Numbered from the stretch's first letter, positions 43,751-52,530 are shown. The stretch: DNA of 64,000 nucleotides from Nonomuraea angiospora (GCF_014873145.1 NZ_JADBEK010000001.1:1116001-1180000), one strand, 5' to 3'. Notes: a model not told the origin generated them from the sequence alone. Made by a program: numbers and translations.

Positions 43751-44224
43751 TCAGAGGCCGAGGTCGCTCAGGCCGGGGTGGTCGTCGGGGCGGCGCCCGA
43801 GGGGCCAGTGGAACTTGCGCTCCGACTCCTTGATGGGAAGGTCGTTGATACAGGCGTAGCGCAGCCGCATCAGGCCGTTGTCGTCGAACTCCCAGTTCTC
43901 GTTGCCGTAGGAGCGGAACCAGTTGCGTGAGTCGTCGTGGCATTCGTAGGCGAAGCGCACGGCGATGCGGTTGCCGTCGAAGGCCCACAGCTCCTTGATG
44001 AGCCGGTACTCCAGCTCCCGGTTCCACTTGCGGGTGAGGAAGGAGATGATCTCGTCACGGCCGGTGGCGAACTCCGCGCGGTTCCTCCAGCGCGAGTCCA
44101 CGGTGTATGCGAGGGCGACCTTCTGCGGGTCGCGGGTGTTCCAGCCGTCTTCCGCCAGGCGGACCTTCTGGATGGCGGTCTCCCGGGTGAACGGCGGGAA
44201 CGGAGGGCGTGCTTCGTCGGTCAT
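43751..44224 (-). CDS. NTF2/SnoaL-like DUF1348-type protein
   Basis: A 157-residue protein with SD AAAGGAAG before ATG 44224. The cone-shaped NTF2-like family pattern is [40 protein letters not shown] and [20 protein letters not shown]. The family often sits under TetR control in actinobacteria, its chemistry unknown. Two GAGAACG/CGTTCTC-type operators lie 72-125 bp upstream, matching the one at the TetR gene 42070-42645. Confidence 0.87.
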   Translation of the reverse strand: MTDEARPPFPPFTRETAIQKVRLAEDGWNTRDPQKVALAYTVDSRWRNRAEFATGRDEIISFLTRKWNRELEYRLIKELWAFDGNRIAVRFAYECHDDSRNWFRSYGNENWEFDDNGLMRLRYACINDLPIKESERKFHWPLGRRPDDHPGLSDLGL

Positions 44225-44295
44225 GTCGCTTCCTTTGGGTCTGTGCGGTATCGCCGCCGGCGGGTGTGGGTTCCGTTGGCGTGGGCGCACCGTCG

Positions 44296-44349
44296 TGAGA
44301 ACGAACGTTCTCACCGTCAAGCACAACCGTACGAGAACGATTGTTCTCG
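44296..44349. promoter_or_regulatory. Two operators upstream of the DUF1348-type gene
   Basis: TGAGAACGAACGTTCTCA (44296-44313, 8-bp arms) and CGAGAACGATTGTTCTCG (44332-44349, 7-bp arms), centres 36 bp apart. They share half-sites with 42663-42678 and 43490-43543. Confidence 0.7.
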
Positions 44350-44589
44350 CGCAAGACTGACACGACCACGACCTGGCAGCCCTTCCCCCTGTCGGGCCAT
44401 CGCGCGCGGACGCCTCGGCCGGTGGAGCGGTACTTCCGGGGCAAGCCACCGTGAACGGGCTCGCGACGAGGGAGTCGGCCTCGTGCCTGGTTGAGGCGGC
44501 GGGTGCGTTCCGGGTTGGCTGCGCGGTCGGCGTCGAGTGCTTGTGGTGTTCGTCCGGCTGGTCCTGCCTGCCCCGCAGACCCGGGCCGG

Positions 44590-44730
44590 GTCGGGCAGCA
44601 CGGCCTGGAGATCATCATGGCCGTGTGCCAGAGCTTCGAGGTGCGCCGCGAGCCGGTGGGCAAGCGAGTCAGGGCCGCCATCGTGCTGGCCGACGACCCC
44701 GGCGGAGATCCGGCCGGCCGCCTGCTGTGA
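44590..44730 (+). pseudogene. Second HATPase (anti-sigma-type) fragment, C-terminal
   Basis: The plus frame reads [20 protein letters not shown] then EPVGKRVRAAIVLADD before TGA 44728. This matches the C-terminal G-box end of actinobacterial RsbW-like kinases (HGRGLEIV...FEVRREPVGKRVRA). The first two-thirds is missing. Confidence 0.5.
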
Positions 44731-44810
44731 CACGCCCTGGATCGGTTGTGCCTCCAGGCTCAGCATGTGGGGCCGTGTCGACGTCCGCGCCGCCCCGCGC
44801 GCCTGGCACG

Positions 44811-45268
44811 ATGGTCCTCATGCAGCCGCTGCCGGCTCCCTGCCCCGCCGACCTCATTCCCGACGCGATGGGCATGGCGGCCTTCAAAGCGGCGTACCGG
44901 CAGCCAAGGAGCAGGACGCCGTCTTCGTCGCCATCGAGTCTCTGGGCGAGCACTGGACGGTGAAGGCCGACATGATCACCGCCCCGCAGCACGCCGTCGC
45001 CGACTCGGTGTACGACGCCGTCCGCGCCGTGGTCATCCAGCTGCTCCGCGCCGGCGAGATCCGCTCGGACTCCTCCGCGGGGCCGGTCTACTTCGTACTG
45101 CACGACATGGCAGAGGAGGGCCGGGCCCGCGAACTCGCAGCCGCCCCGCACGCCGCCCTGTACGGAAACCTGGCGCCGCTCGCCCGCGCGATGCCTACCG
45201 CATCCTGGCCAGCCGCCTTCAGGACTCCAAGATCATCTCGTGGCCGCTTTTGGGCTCACCTTGGCTGA
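44811..45268 (+). pseudogene. Unknown gene interrupted by a single frameshift
   Basis: ATG 44811 opens MVLMQPLPAPCPADLIPDAM then GMAAFKAAYRQP. A one-base loss near 44907 shifts reading into AKEQDAVFVAIESLGEHWTV, VADSVYDAVRAVVIQLLRAG and VYFVLHDMAEEGRARELAAA, with a stop at 45266. Both halves look genuinely coded. Either a recent pseudogene or a base-call error. No family recognised. Confidence 0.5.
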
Positions 45269-45274
45269 ACCCGC

Positions 45275-46138
45275 TCATCGATGACTGCGGTGAGCGGTCT
45301 CCGGGCCGACGACGCGGAGGAGCTCCAGCGCCTCGACGCTCTTGGATCCGGGCGGCGGCGTGAAGAGGCGCAGGCGCTGGTCCGCGGCCTGCGTCTGCAG
45401 CATCTCGAAGTCGAATTCGATGGGCCCGACGGACGGATGCATGACGCGCAGCCGGCTCTGGCGGCGTACGGCGACCTCGTGCCGCTGCCAGAGGGCGGCG
45501 AACTCCTCGCTCGCCGCCTCGAGCCGCTCGATCAGGGAGGTCGAGGGGTGGTCGTAGCCGCGGTGCGTCGCGGCGGCACGCAGGTCTGCGACGTGCAGGC
45601 GGCTCAGGTGGTCGTGTTCCTCGGCGGGGTACGGCTCGCGCACGAACGGGTCGGTGAACCAGCGCCACACGACGTTGCGGTCCGGTTCTTCGACTGTGCA
45701 CACGCACCCGAACAGGGCCTCGGCCAGGGGGTTCTGCGCGAGCAGGTCGCCGAGGTCGGTAAGGAGCTGGGCGGGCGTGTCGCCCAGCCGGTCGAGGAGG
45801 TAGAGCAGGCCGGGACGGACGTGGTTTCCGGCGCGCGCCCCTTCGGGCGGTCGGTGGCCCGCCAGCAGGTAAAGGTGGTCTCTTTCGTCCTCGGTCAACC
45901 GCAACGCCCGGGCGAGCGCGCTCAGCAGCTGGACCGACGGCTGGGAGCTGCGCGCCTGCTCGAGCCGCATCACGTAGTCGGCCGATACCCCGGCCAGCTG
46001 GGCCACCTCTTCGCGGCGCAGGCCGGGGGTGCGGCGTCGCGGCCCGGCGGCCAGGCCCGCCTCCTGCGGCTGGAGCCGCTCGCGGGAACGGCGAAGGAAG
46101 TCCGCCAGCTTGACGCGGTCCATCTTCATGTCATCCAT
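45275..46138 (-). CDS. XRE-family regulator with MmyB-like ligand domain
   Basis: A 287-residue protein. The HTH at about 35-85 contains GLRREEVAQLAGVSADYVMR. The C-terminal MmyB-type domain (about 105-280) shows WRWFTDPFVREPYPAEEHDH, VADLRAAATHRGYD and RRQSRLRVMHPSVGPIEFDF. These regulators control adjacent oxidoreductases or transporters, sensing fatty-acid-like ligands. Its start faces the MerR gene with a palindrome between. Confidence 0.88.
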   Translation of the reverse strand: MDDMKMDRVKLADFLRRSRERLQPQEAGLAAGPRRRTPGLRREEVAQLAGVSADYVMRLEQARSSQPSVQLLSALARALRLTEDERDHLYLLAGHRPPEGARAGNHVRPGLLYLLDRLGDTPAQLLTDLGDLLAQNPLAEALFGCVCTVEEPDRNVVWRWFTDPFVREPYPAEEHDHLSRLHVADLRAAATHRGYDHPSTSLIERLEAASEEFAALWQRHEVAVRRQSRLRVMHPSVGPIEFDFEMLQTQAADQRLRLFTPPPGSKSVEALELLRVVGPETAHRSHR

Positions 46139-46224
46139 CCTGGGCGTTCCGGCCCACTGCTCGTGCCGCGCACCCTAGGAGAGCCGGTCCCAGGGACCGA
46201 TGAGGCAGGCCGGGGGTCAATTGG

Positions 46225-46245
46225 ACTCTCCCACCATGGGAGAGT
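46225..46245. promoter_or_regulatory. ACTCTCCC-N5-GGGAGAGT MerR-type operator
   Basis: Perfect 8-bp arms with a 5-nt centre, 14 bp before the GTG of the MerR gene. A TTGGAC -35 starts at 46221 and overlaps the left arm, the arrangement MerR regulators use to bridge an overlong spacer. Confidence 0.6.
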
Positions 46246-46258
46246 TCACCATGGTGGC

Positions 46259-47068
46259 GTGCAAGGCGAACTTCTCACCATCGGGCGCTTCGCCCGCCTC
46301 TGCCGGCTCAGCGTCAAGCAGCTACGGCACTACGACGAGATGGGCCTGCTGGCCCCGGTCCACGTGGACGCCGGCTCCGGCTACCGCTATTACGCCCCTG
46401 AGCAGGCACGCGATGCCCTGACCATCGCTCTGCTGCGCGAGATGGACCTTCCCCTGGCTGTGATCGCCCAGGCCCTGGCCGCCCCCGAGCCCGAGTCCAG
46501 GGCGCGGATCCTGCGCGCCGAGCGGGACCGGCTGGCCGAACGGATCAGCAGGGACCAGGCGCGGATGGAGATGCTGGAGCGGCTGGCGGAGGGCGGCCTG
46601 CCCGGCTACGAGGTCACGATGGGCAGGGAGCCGGAGCGGCGGCTGGCAGTGGTGCGCGCGGTCTGCGCCCCTGCGGAGATCGGGGAGAAGGTCGCGGAGT
46701 GCGTGGGCCGGCTGCTGCCCGTGCTCGGCAGGGCGGGGATCGCGTGGGAGCCGCCGCTGTGGGCGCTGTACCCGCTGGATCTGGAAGAGCGGATGGAGAT
46801 CGCCGTCGGGGCGCTGACGCCGCAGGGGGCAGAAGTGCCCGGCCTGGAGATCGAGGTGCTGCCCGGCGGACCCGTGGCAGAGACCGTACACGTCGGGCCC
46901 TACGCCCAGCTGCCCTTGGCCTACAACGCGCTCTTCGCCGCCATCCACGAGCGCGGGCTGCGGCCGGAAGCGCCCGTACGCGAGGCCTATCTCGTCGGGC
47001 CCGCAGAGGCGCCGCAAGAAGAACTGATGACCCGGCTGATCATCCCCATCCAGGAGAGCAAGGCATGA
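46259..47068 (+). CDS. MerR-family regulator with GyrI-like effector domain
   Basis: A 269-residue protein from GTG 46259. MerR HTH: LLTIGRFARLCRLSVKQLRH and YDEMGLLAPVHVDAGSGYRY. C-terminal GyrI-like (BmrR-type) domain at about 115-265, with PGGPVAETVHVGPYAQLPLA. It binds an organic ligand rather than metal. The stop overlaps the start of the BtrH-like gene (ATGA), so the two are translated together; a matching dyad lies in the promoter. Probably a drug-responsive activator of the operon. Confidence 0.87.
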   Translation: MQGELLTIGRFARLCRLSVKQLRHYDEMGLLAPVHVDAGSGYRYYAPEQARDALTIALLREMDLPLAVIAQALAAPEPESRARILRAERDRLAERISRDQARMEMLERLAEGGLPGYEVTMGREPERRLAVVRAVCAPAEIGEKVAECVGRLLPVLGRAGIAWEPPLWALYPLDLEERMEIAVGALTPQGAEVPGLEIEVLPGGPVAETVHVGPYAQLPLAYNALFAAIHERGLRPEAPVREAYLVGPAEAPQEELMTRLIIPIQESKA

Positions 47069-48054
47069 CGAAGGTGAAAGACGTCGACACCCGCGGTGCG
47101 CAGCACTGCGAGACGACGGCTCTGGGGGTGCTACTGCGGCACCAGGGACTCGATCTGTCCGAGCCCATGCTCTTCGGCCTCGGCTCCGGCCTGTCCTTCA
47201 TCTACTGGGACAGCAAGAACATGGACTTCCCCTTCCTCGGGGGCCGGGTCAAGCCTTTCGACCTCACCCGGAACCTGGCCGCCAGGCTCGGCCTGGAGCT
47301 GCAGGTCCAGGAGACCGTCTCCCCTCGCAGGGCGTGGGAGAACGTGGCAGCCCCCATCGACGCCGGCCACCCCGTAGGACTGCAGCTCGACAGCTACCAC
47401 CTGGACTACTTCAGCTCGAAGGTGCACTTCGGCGGTCATGTCGTCGCCATGTACGGCTACGACGACCACGACGCCTACCTCGTGGACACCGACCAGCAAG
47501 GCGGAGCGGTGTCCACCAGCCTGACCACGCTCGCGCAGGCCAGGGCCGCGCGCGGCCCGATGGCCGCCAAGCACCGCTCCTTCACCCTCACCGCTCCGCG
47601 GAACCCGCCCTCCCCGCGGGACCACATCATTCCCGCCCTCACGGCCTGCGCCGGCGCCTTCCTCAACCCGCCCATCGCCAACGTGGGGCACCGCGGAATC
47701 GACAAGGCCGGCAAGCTGGTACGCACCTGGCTCCAGCGGACCGACGACCCGCGGCGGGACCTGCCGCAGGCCGCCCTCTTGATGGAGAAGGCCGGCACCG
47801 GCGGCGCCCTGTTCCGCAATCTCTACCGCGACTTCCTCGCCGAATGCGTCCAGCTGCTCGACAGCAGCCACCTGCGGACCGGCCACGGACTGTACGCCGA
47901 GGCGGCCACCCTGTGGACGGAAGCCGCGGCGCTGATCACGAAGGCCGGTGAATCAGGCGAGGCGGATCACCTCGTCCAGGCGGGCACCGTCCTGTGCGAT
48001 CTTTCACGCATAGAGCGCGAGGCCATGCAGGCGCTGAGCTGCCTGGGGGAGTGA
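47065..48054 (+). CDS. BtrH-type peptidase-fold protein (DUF4872)
   Basis: A 329-residue protein. The N-terminal BtrH domain is a papain/C39-like fold with Cys15 (HCETTALGVL), His in VHFGGHVVAMYGYDDHDAYL and Asp in VDTDQQGG as a likely triad. The C-terminal helical half (about 180-329) fits DUF4872. In butirosin synthesis BtrH transfers an acyl side chain from a carrier protein; no carrier gene is here, so an amidase or acyltransferase role on another substrate is possible. Cotranscribed with the MerR regulator. Confidence 0.78.
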   Translation: MTKVKDVDTRGAQHCETTALGVLLRHQGLDLSEPMLFGLGSGLSFIYWDSKNMDFPFLGGRVKPFDLTRNLAARLGLELQVQETVSPRRAWENVAAPIDAGHPVGLQLDSYHLDYFSSKVHFGGHVVAMYGYDDHDAYLVDTDQQGGAVSTSLTTLAQARAARGPMAAKHRSFTLTAPRNPPSPRDHIIPALTACAGAFLNPPIANVGHRGIDKAGKLVRTWLQRTDDPRRDLPQAALLMEKAGTGGALFRNLYRDFLAECVQLLDSSHLRTGHGLYAEAATLWTEAAALITKAGESGEADHLVQAGTVLCDLSRIEREAMQALSCLGE

Positions 48055-48071
48055 ACTGACTCCCGGCACAC

Positions 48072-49385
48072 CTACCTCAGGAGGGACCAGCACGGGTCGC
48101 CCACGAGGGCGTCCAGGTCGGGGTCCGTGTCCGCCGCCCAGGCCGCGTAACCGTCGGGGCGGACCAGGACCGCGCCGGGCAGGCCGTCCACCGGCTCGGC
48201 GCGCGTGGCACCGAGGTCGGGCGGGAGGATCCCGGCCAGGTCGAGCAGGACCGGCTTGCCGGCCAGGAACAGCGACGGATCCAGCCCGGCGACCCGGTGA
48301 CCGGCCAGCGGATGGCCGCCGGGCAGGTCGTAGGAGTGCGACAACCCCGACATCAGGCCCGCCAGGTGCCGGTTGGCCTCGGGCAGGCGCATCAGGTCGG
48401 TGAACACCTTGCGCAGCTCGACGGCGTCCTCGCCGGGCCGGGGAGTGGCGAAGACCCGCTGCGCCTGGGTGATGTGCAGGACCCAGGCCCCGGCCGGGTG
48501 CCGCTCGGCGTGGTAGGTGTCCAAGAGGTCCGCCGAGGCCCGGCCCCGCAGTATGGCGGCCAGCTTCCAGCCCAGGTTGAAGGCGTCCTGAACGCCCAGG
48601 TTCAGGCCCTGCCCGCCGAAGGGCGGGTGAATGTGCGCGGCGTCGCCGGCGAAGAACACGTCGCCCACCAGGTAGCTGTCGATCTGCCTGGTGGCGTCGC
48701 TGAACCGCGAGGCGTTGTCCACGGCGGCGAGCACGGTCTGCTCGCCGTAGACGACGCGCAGCAGTTCGGCGATCTCCTCGAACGTGACCGGCTTGTCCTT
48801 GGCCGGCTCCTCCCCACCCGCCGCCCCGCCGGTGAACCGGTAACGGCCGCCGCCCAGCGGCACCAGCATCACCCAGCGGTCGCCGACCTCGCGCGTGAGC
48901 GTGCTGATGTGCCCGAGGGTCTTCGGTACGAGGTCGGACACCGACGACAGCCGCACGTCGGCCAGCACCGCCGTGTACGTCCCCGGCCTGCCGGGGAACG
49001 GCACGCCCAGCAGCTTCCTGACCGTGCTGTGCCCGCCGTCGCAGGCCACCAGGTGGCGGGCCTCGATCCGCCGGTCGCCGGCCGTCACGACCACGCCGTC
49101 GTCCGGCTGCTCCACCGCCGTCACCGCGCTCTCGCGCAGCACCTTGACGTCCAGCGCCGTGGCGCGCTCCTCCAGCACCTCCTCGATCTCCCACTGCGGG
49201 GTCGAGAGCGGGTACGGGTGCGCGGTGTCCCACGCCGTGCAGTCGAGCGGCACGGGCAGCATCGCGAAGTGCCCGCCCGTCGGCTCGCGCGAGAGCGCCC
49301 TGGCCTGCATCGGCTCCAGCAGGCCGCGCAGCTCGAGCAGCTCCTGCGTGCGCGGCTGGATCGCGCCGCCCTTGGTCTGCTCGCG
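48072..49385 (-). pseudogene. Aromatic-ring FAD monooxygenase, 5'-truncated
   Basis: From REQTKGGAIQPRTQELLELR onward the frame is a class A flavoprotein hydroxylase (PheA/TfdB/RdmE type): the GHFAMLPV region, the DG-type motif VACDGGHSTVRKLLGVPF and the FAD-ribose motif FFAGDAAHIHPPFGGQGLNL. The first about 45 residues, including the GxGxxG FAD-binding strand, are absent. Upstream DNA is the truncated TetR gene on the other strand. Internal ATG 49310 could start translation but cannot restore the FAD fold. Confidence 0.82.
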
Positions 49386-49927
49386 GGTTCGACCAGGTGT
49401 CGGTGGCTGAGGTGGCGGAGGCCGCCGAAGTGTCCAAGCGGACCCTGTTCGCCTACTTCCCCGCCAAGGAGGACCTCGTCGTCCACCGCTTCGCCGACCA
49501 CGAGACCGAGGCGGGCCGCGTGGTGCGCGCCCGCCCGGCGGGGGTCGGGCCGCTGGCCGCCCTCCGCGACCACTTCCTGGACGGCCTGCGCGAGCGCGAC
49601 CCGATCACCGGCCTCAACGACGTCCCGGAGATCCTGGCGCTCATCCGCATGGTCTCGGAGACTCCGGCGCTGCGGGCGCGGGCGACCCGCTTTCAGGAAG
49701 GTTCGGAACGGGCACTCGCGGAGGCGCTCCAGGACACCGCCGGCGTCCCCGCCCTGACCGCGCGCCTGGCGGCCACCCAGGTGGTGGGCGTGCACTGGCT
49801 GTTGTCGATGGACAACTCCGGGGCGCTGGCCGGCGGCCAGTCCGCCGACGAACGCTATCCGCAGGCGGTCGCCGACGCCGAACACGCCTTCACACTGCTG
49901 TCCGAGGGCCTGGCCGGGCACGTATAG
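49379..49927 (+). pseudogene. TetR-family regulator, 5'-truncated
   Basis: The frame begins ARGFDQVSVAEVAEAAEVSK followed by RTLFAYFPAKEDLVVHRFAD. That is the second half of a TetR HTH; the first helix and start codon are missing. The rest of the ligand domain runs to the stop at 49925. A GTG at 49397 could be used but would give a protein without a complete HTH. It and the beheaded monooxygenase meet head to head, so one deletion removed both 5' ends and the shared promoter. Confidence 0.82.
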
Positions 49928-49952
49928 CGGGCTGCAGCGGGACGGGCGCGGC

Positions 49953-50567
49953 TCAGGGCGGTCCGAGCACGTCCGGCGTGACCAGGGCGTGAGCTGCGGC
50001 GGTGAAGTACTGCTCGGGCACCGCTTGCGCCAGACCCAGGATGACACCCTGGCTGAGGCCGACCATGAGCCCGCGCAGCCCGGTGGCCAGGCGCTGCGCC
50101 TGACGCATCGTGAGCGCGTTCCCGTGGTGGATCCTTCCGGCCAGCAGCGAGGTCAGCCGCTCCTCGTGCGCCCGTACGGACGCGGCGAGCCTGGGCCGTA
50201 GCTCGGGGTCGCGCAGGGCGAGGTCCTGCAGGCTGATCTCGAACGACAGTTGCCGCAGCGCGTCGGGGTCGTCGCACAGGCGCCGGTAGTGGCGGGCGAA
50301 GACCTCCACCGTTTCGATGAGGCCCATGTCGGCGGGGACGGCTTGCTCGATGCCGTCGTAGTGCGGCGTGAGGCAGTCGGTGACCAGGGCGACGAGCAGC
50401 CCGTTCTTGTTGCCGAACAACGAGTAGACGGCGCCGGTGGTCACCCCGGCCTGCTCGGCGATCTCCTCCAGCCTGGCCCGGTGGCCGTCGCGGGCGACGA
50501 CCAGGCGGGCGGCCTCCAGCAGGGCCCGCCGGTTGTGCTCCTTGGCCTCGGCCCTTGTCATTCTCAT
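49953..50567 (-). CDS. TetR/AcrR-family regulator
   Basis: A 204-residue complete TetR protein. HTH: RRALLEAARLVVARDGHRAR, LEEIAEQAGVTTGAVYSLFG. Divergent from the M14 peptidase with only 26 bp between start codons; two ATAAT-CTC-ATTAT-type dyads fill that gap. Likely represses both genes, with leaderless or nearly leaderless transcripts. Ligand unknown. Confidence 0.88.
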   Translation of the reverse strand: MRMTRAEAKEHNRRALLEAARLVVARDGHRARLEEIAEQAGVTTGAVYSLFGNKNGLLVALVTDCLTPHYDGIEQAVPADMGLIETVEVFARHYRRLCDDPDALRQLSFEISLQDLALRDPELRPRLAASVRAHEERLTSLLAGRIHHGNALTMRQAQRLATGLRGLMVGLSQGVILGLAQAVPEQYFTAAAHALVTPDVLGPP

Positions 50568-50597
50568 AATCTCATTATTACCGTAATCTCATTATGA
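50566..50597. promoter_or_regulatory. Two ATAAT-CTC-ATTAT operators in a 26-bp divergent gap
   Basis: ATAATCTCATTAT (50566-50578) and GTAATCTCATTAT (50583-50595) are direct repeats 17 bp apart, each a near-perfect dyad. The first overlaps the TetR start codon and the second overlaps the M14 ATG. Confidence 0.7.
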
Positions 50598-51928
50598 ATG
50601 TTGCCGAGTACATGAGACACGTCCCCGGCTGTGCCGCGTTCCCGACCGTCGACGCCCTCCACGACGAGCTGGACGAACTGACCGCCGCCCATCCCGACCT
50701 GGTGCGGTCGCGCCGCATCGGCGCTTCGCGGCTGGGCGACCCGCTGCACGCCGTGACGGTCGGCGACGGCCCCGCGGACGCGGTGGTCATCGCCGGACCG
50801 CACCCCAACGAGCCGGTCGGGGCCCTGACCGCCCTCGCGTTGGTCAAGCTGCTCTGCCGCGACCAGCGGCTGCGGACGGAGCTGGGCTTTCGCTGGCACA
50901 TCGTCGCGTGCGCGGACCCGGACGGAGCCAGGCTGAACGAGGGCTGGTACGGCAGGCCGGGCGACCGCCGCGCCTACGCCGAGCACTTCTACCGTCCCGG
51001 CCTGGCCGACCAGGTCGAATGGACCTTCCCGCTGGCCACTGCCGACTACTCCTTCGACCGTCCGTTGCCGGAGACGGCCGCGCTGATGCGCCTCATGGAC
51101 GAGGTACGCCCGTCACTGGTCTGCTCGCTGCACAACGGCGAGTACCAGGGCGCGTTCTTCTACCTCAACCGCCATGACGCGACGCTGGCCGAACGGCTGG
51201 CCGCCCTGCCCGGCCTGCAAGGGATCGGACTGCACCACGGGGAGCCGGAGCTGCCCGGCGCCGAACCGATCGTTCCCGCCGTCTACCTGACCCCGCCCGG
51301 CTCGCAGGTGGGCAGGGCTTTCGGCGCGGGCGGCAGCAGCGCCGACTACGCGGCCGCTTTCGGCGCGCTCCACCTGGTCACCGAGGTGCCGACCTGGTCC
51401 GACGAACGCGTGGCAGACCAGAGCGCCAGCGGCCGCCCGTACCGGGAGATCCTGGCCGGGGGAGCGGCGGCCAGGCGCGAGCTGATCGACACGATGCGGT
51501 CGGGCATGCGGGCCGTCGCCGGCGACCTGAGCGTGCGCTCGCCGTTCCGCCTCTCGACCGAGAGCACGCTGGAGACCTTCCGCAAACTCGGCGAGCTCGA
51601 AGAGACCGTGCCCGATCCGGACCGTATGGCCACGGTCGCCGAGGAGTTCGGCAACCGCCAGATGCTGCACCTGATGCGACTGCGCCTGCTCGGGACCTTC
51701 CTGCGCGCGCTCGACGCGGAGATCGCCGCGGGCAACCCGACCCCGGCCATCCGCGAGCAGCGCCGCCTGCTCGCCGAACGCTTCGAGACGTGGTACGGCC
51801 AGGCCGAGGCCGACCCGCCCGGCCCGCCGATCGAGCTGCGCAAGCTGGCCGCCGTCCAGCTGGGCGCCGTCCTGACCGCCGCCGCGCACACGGCACCGGA
51901 CCGCTCGCCGCCGGCACCGGCCTGTTGA
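50594..51928 (+). CDS. M14-family zinc carboxypeptidase-like protein
   Basis: A 444-residue protein. The M14 zinc ligands HxxE are in VVIAGPHPNEPVGALTALAL and the third His is probably in LVCSLHNGEYQGAFFYL. There is no signal peptide, so it is a cytosolic peptidase or amidohydrolase acting on a small substrate, e.g. succinylglutamate-desuccinylase-like. Divergent from TetR (gap 26 bp). The next gene starts 14 bp after its stop behind a GAGGAG site, so they share an operon. The exact start is uncertain; ATG 50612 lies in frame. Confidence 0.8.
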   Translation: MNVAEYMRHVPGCAAFPTVDALHDELDELTAAHPDLVRSRRIGASRLGDPLHAVTVGDGPADAVVIAGPHPNEPVGALTALALVKLLCRDQRLRTELGFRWHIVACADPDGARLNEGWYGRPGDRRAYAEHFYRPGLADQVEWTFPLATADYSFDRPLPETAALMRLMDEVRPSLVCSLHNGEYQGAFFYLNRHDATLAERLAALPGLQGIGLHHGEPELPGAEPIVPAVYLTPPGSQVGRAFGAGGSSADYAAAFGALHLVTEVPTWSDERVADQSASGRPYREILAGGAAARRELIDTMRSGMRAVAGDLSVRSPFRLSTESTLETFRKLGELEETVPDPDRMATVAEEFGNRQMLHLMRLRLLGTFLRALDAEIAAGNPTPAIREQRRLLAERFETWYGQAEADPPGPPIELRKLAAVQLGAVLTAAAHTAPDRSPPAPAC

Positions 51929-51942
51929 GGAGAAGCACCGCC

Positions 51943-52415
51943 ATGGACATCAAGACCGCGATCGCCGCCGAACGTCGCGAGCTGGCGCGGATGCTGGAGG
52001 ACCTGCCGACCGGCTGGCCCGTCAGGACGCGGCCCGCCTGTCGACGGCCCAACTGGTCGCCGCCATCCGGGACAACGCCCACCACCCCTGGAAGCCACCG
52101 GTCGGCGGCGTCACGGCGGCTCTGGGCCATGACGTCATCCACGGCCTGGACATCACCGTCGCCCTCGGCATCGACCGCCGCGTCCAGGAAGACCGCCTTC
52201 GCCCGCTCCTGGAGGCCATCACCCCCCGAACGGCGGCGTTCTTCGGCGCCGGCCTCGACGGCGTCGAGCTACGCGCCGACGACCTGGAGTGGTCCTTCGG
52301 CGCCGGCGCCCCAGTGACCGGTGCCGCGCAGGACCTCCTCCTGGTCGCCTACGGCCGCAAGCTGCCACCCGGACATCTCCACGGGCAGGCGAGCGACCGG
52401 TACGTCGCCACCTGA
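51943..52415 (+). pseudogene. Maleylpyruvate-isomerase-fold (MDMPI) gene with internal deletion
   Basis: The start, with SD GAGGAG, gives MDIKTAIAAERRELARMLED-LP. A different frame from about 52030 continues DAARLSTAQLVAAIRDNAHH, GHDVIHGLDITVALGI and ADDLEWSFGAGAP to the stop at 52413. In this DinB/MDMPI family about 40-50 residues, including the first metal-ligand helix, should separate the two parts. They are missing and the frame is shifted, so it is not functional. It lies in the M14 operon. Confidence 0.7.
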
Positions 52416-52450
52416 GCGAACAAGCCGATCACGGCGGCGACCGGCTCCGA

Positions 52451-52477
52451 TGTCACAGCCGGGTGGGCCATCTCGTC
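52451..52477 (+). promoter_or_regulatory. ECF41-type promoter of the SDR gene
   Basis: TGTCACA (52451-52457), 16 nt, CGTC (52474-52477). This is exactly the promoter described for ECF41 sigma factors. Its flanks (gatgtcacagccgggtgggc...ctcgtctcg) match the site at 55746-55772 nearly base for base. Confidence 0.85.
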
Positions 52478-52530
52478 TCGGGTCCGAAGGTGCCCGGAAG
52501 AACGCACCATCCCATAGCAAGGAGCTGGAC

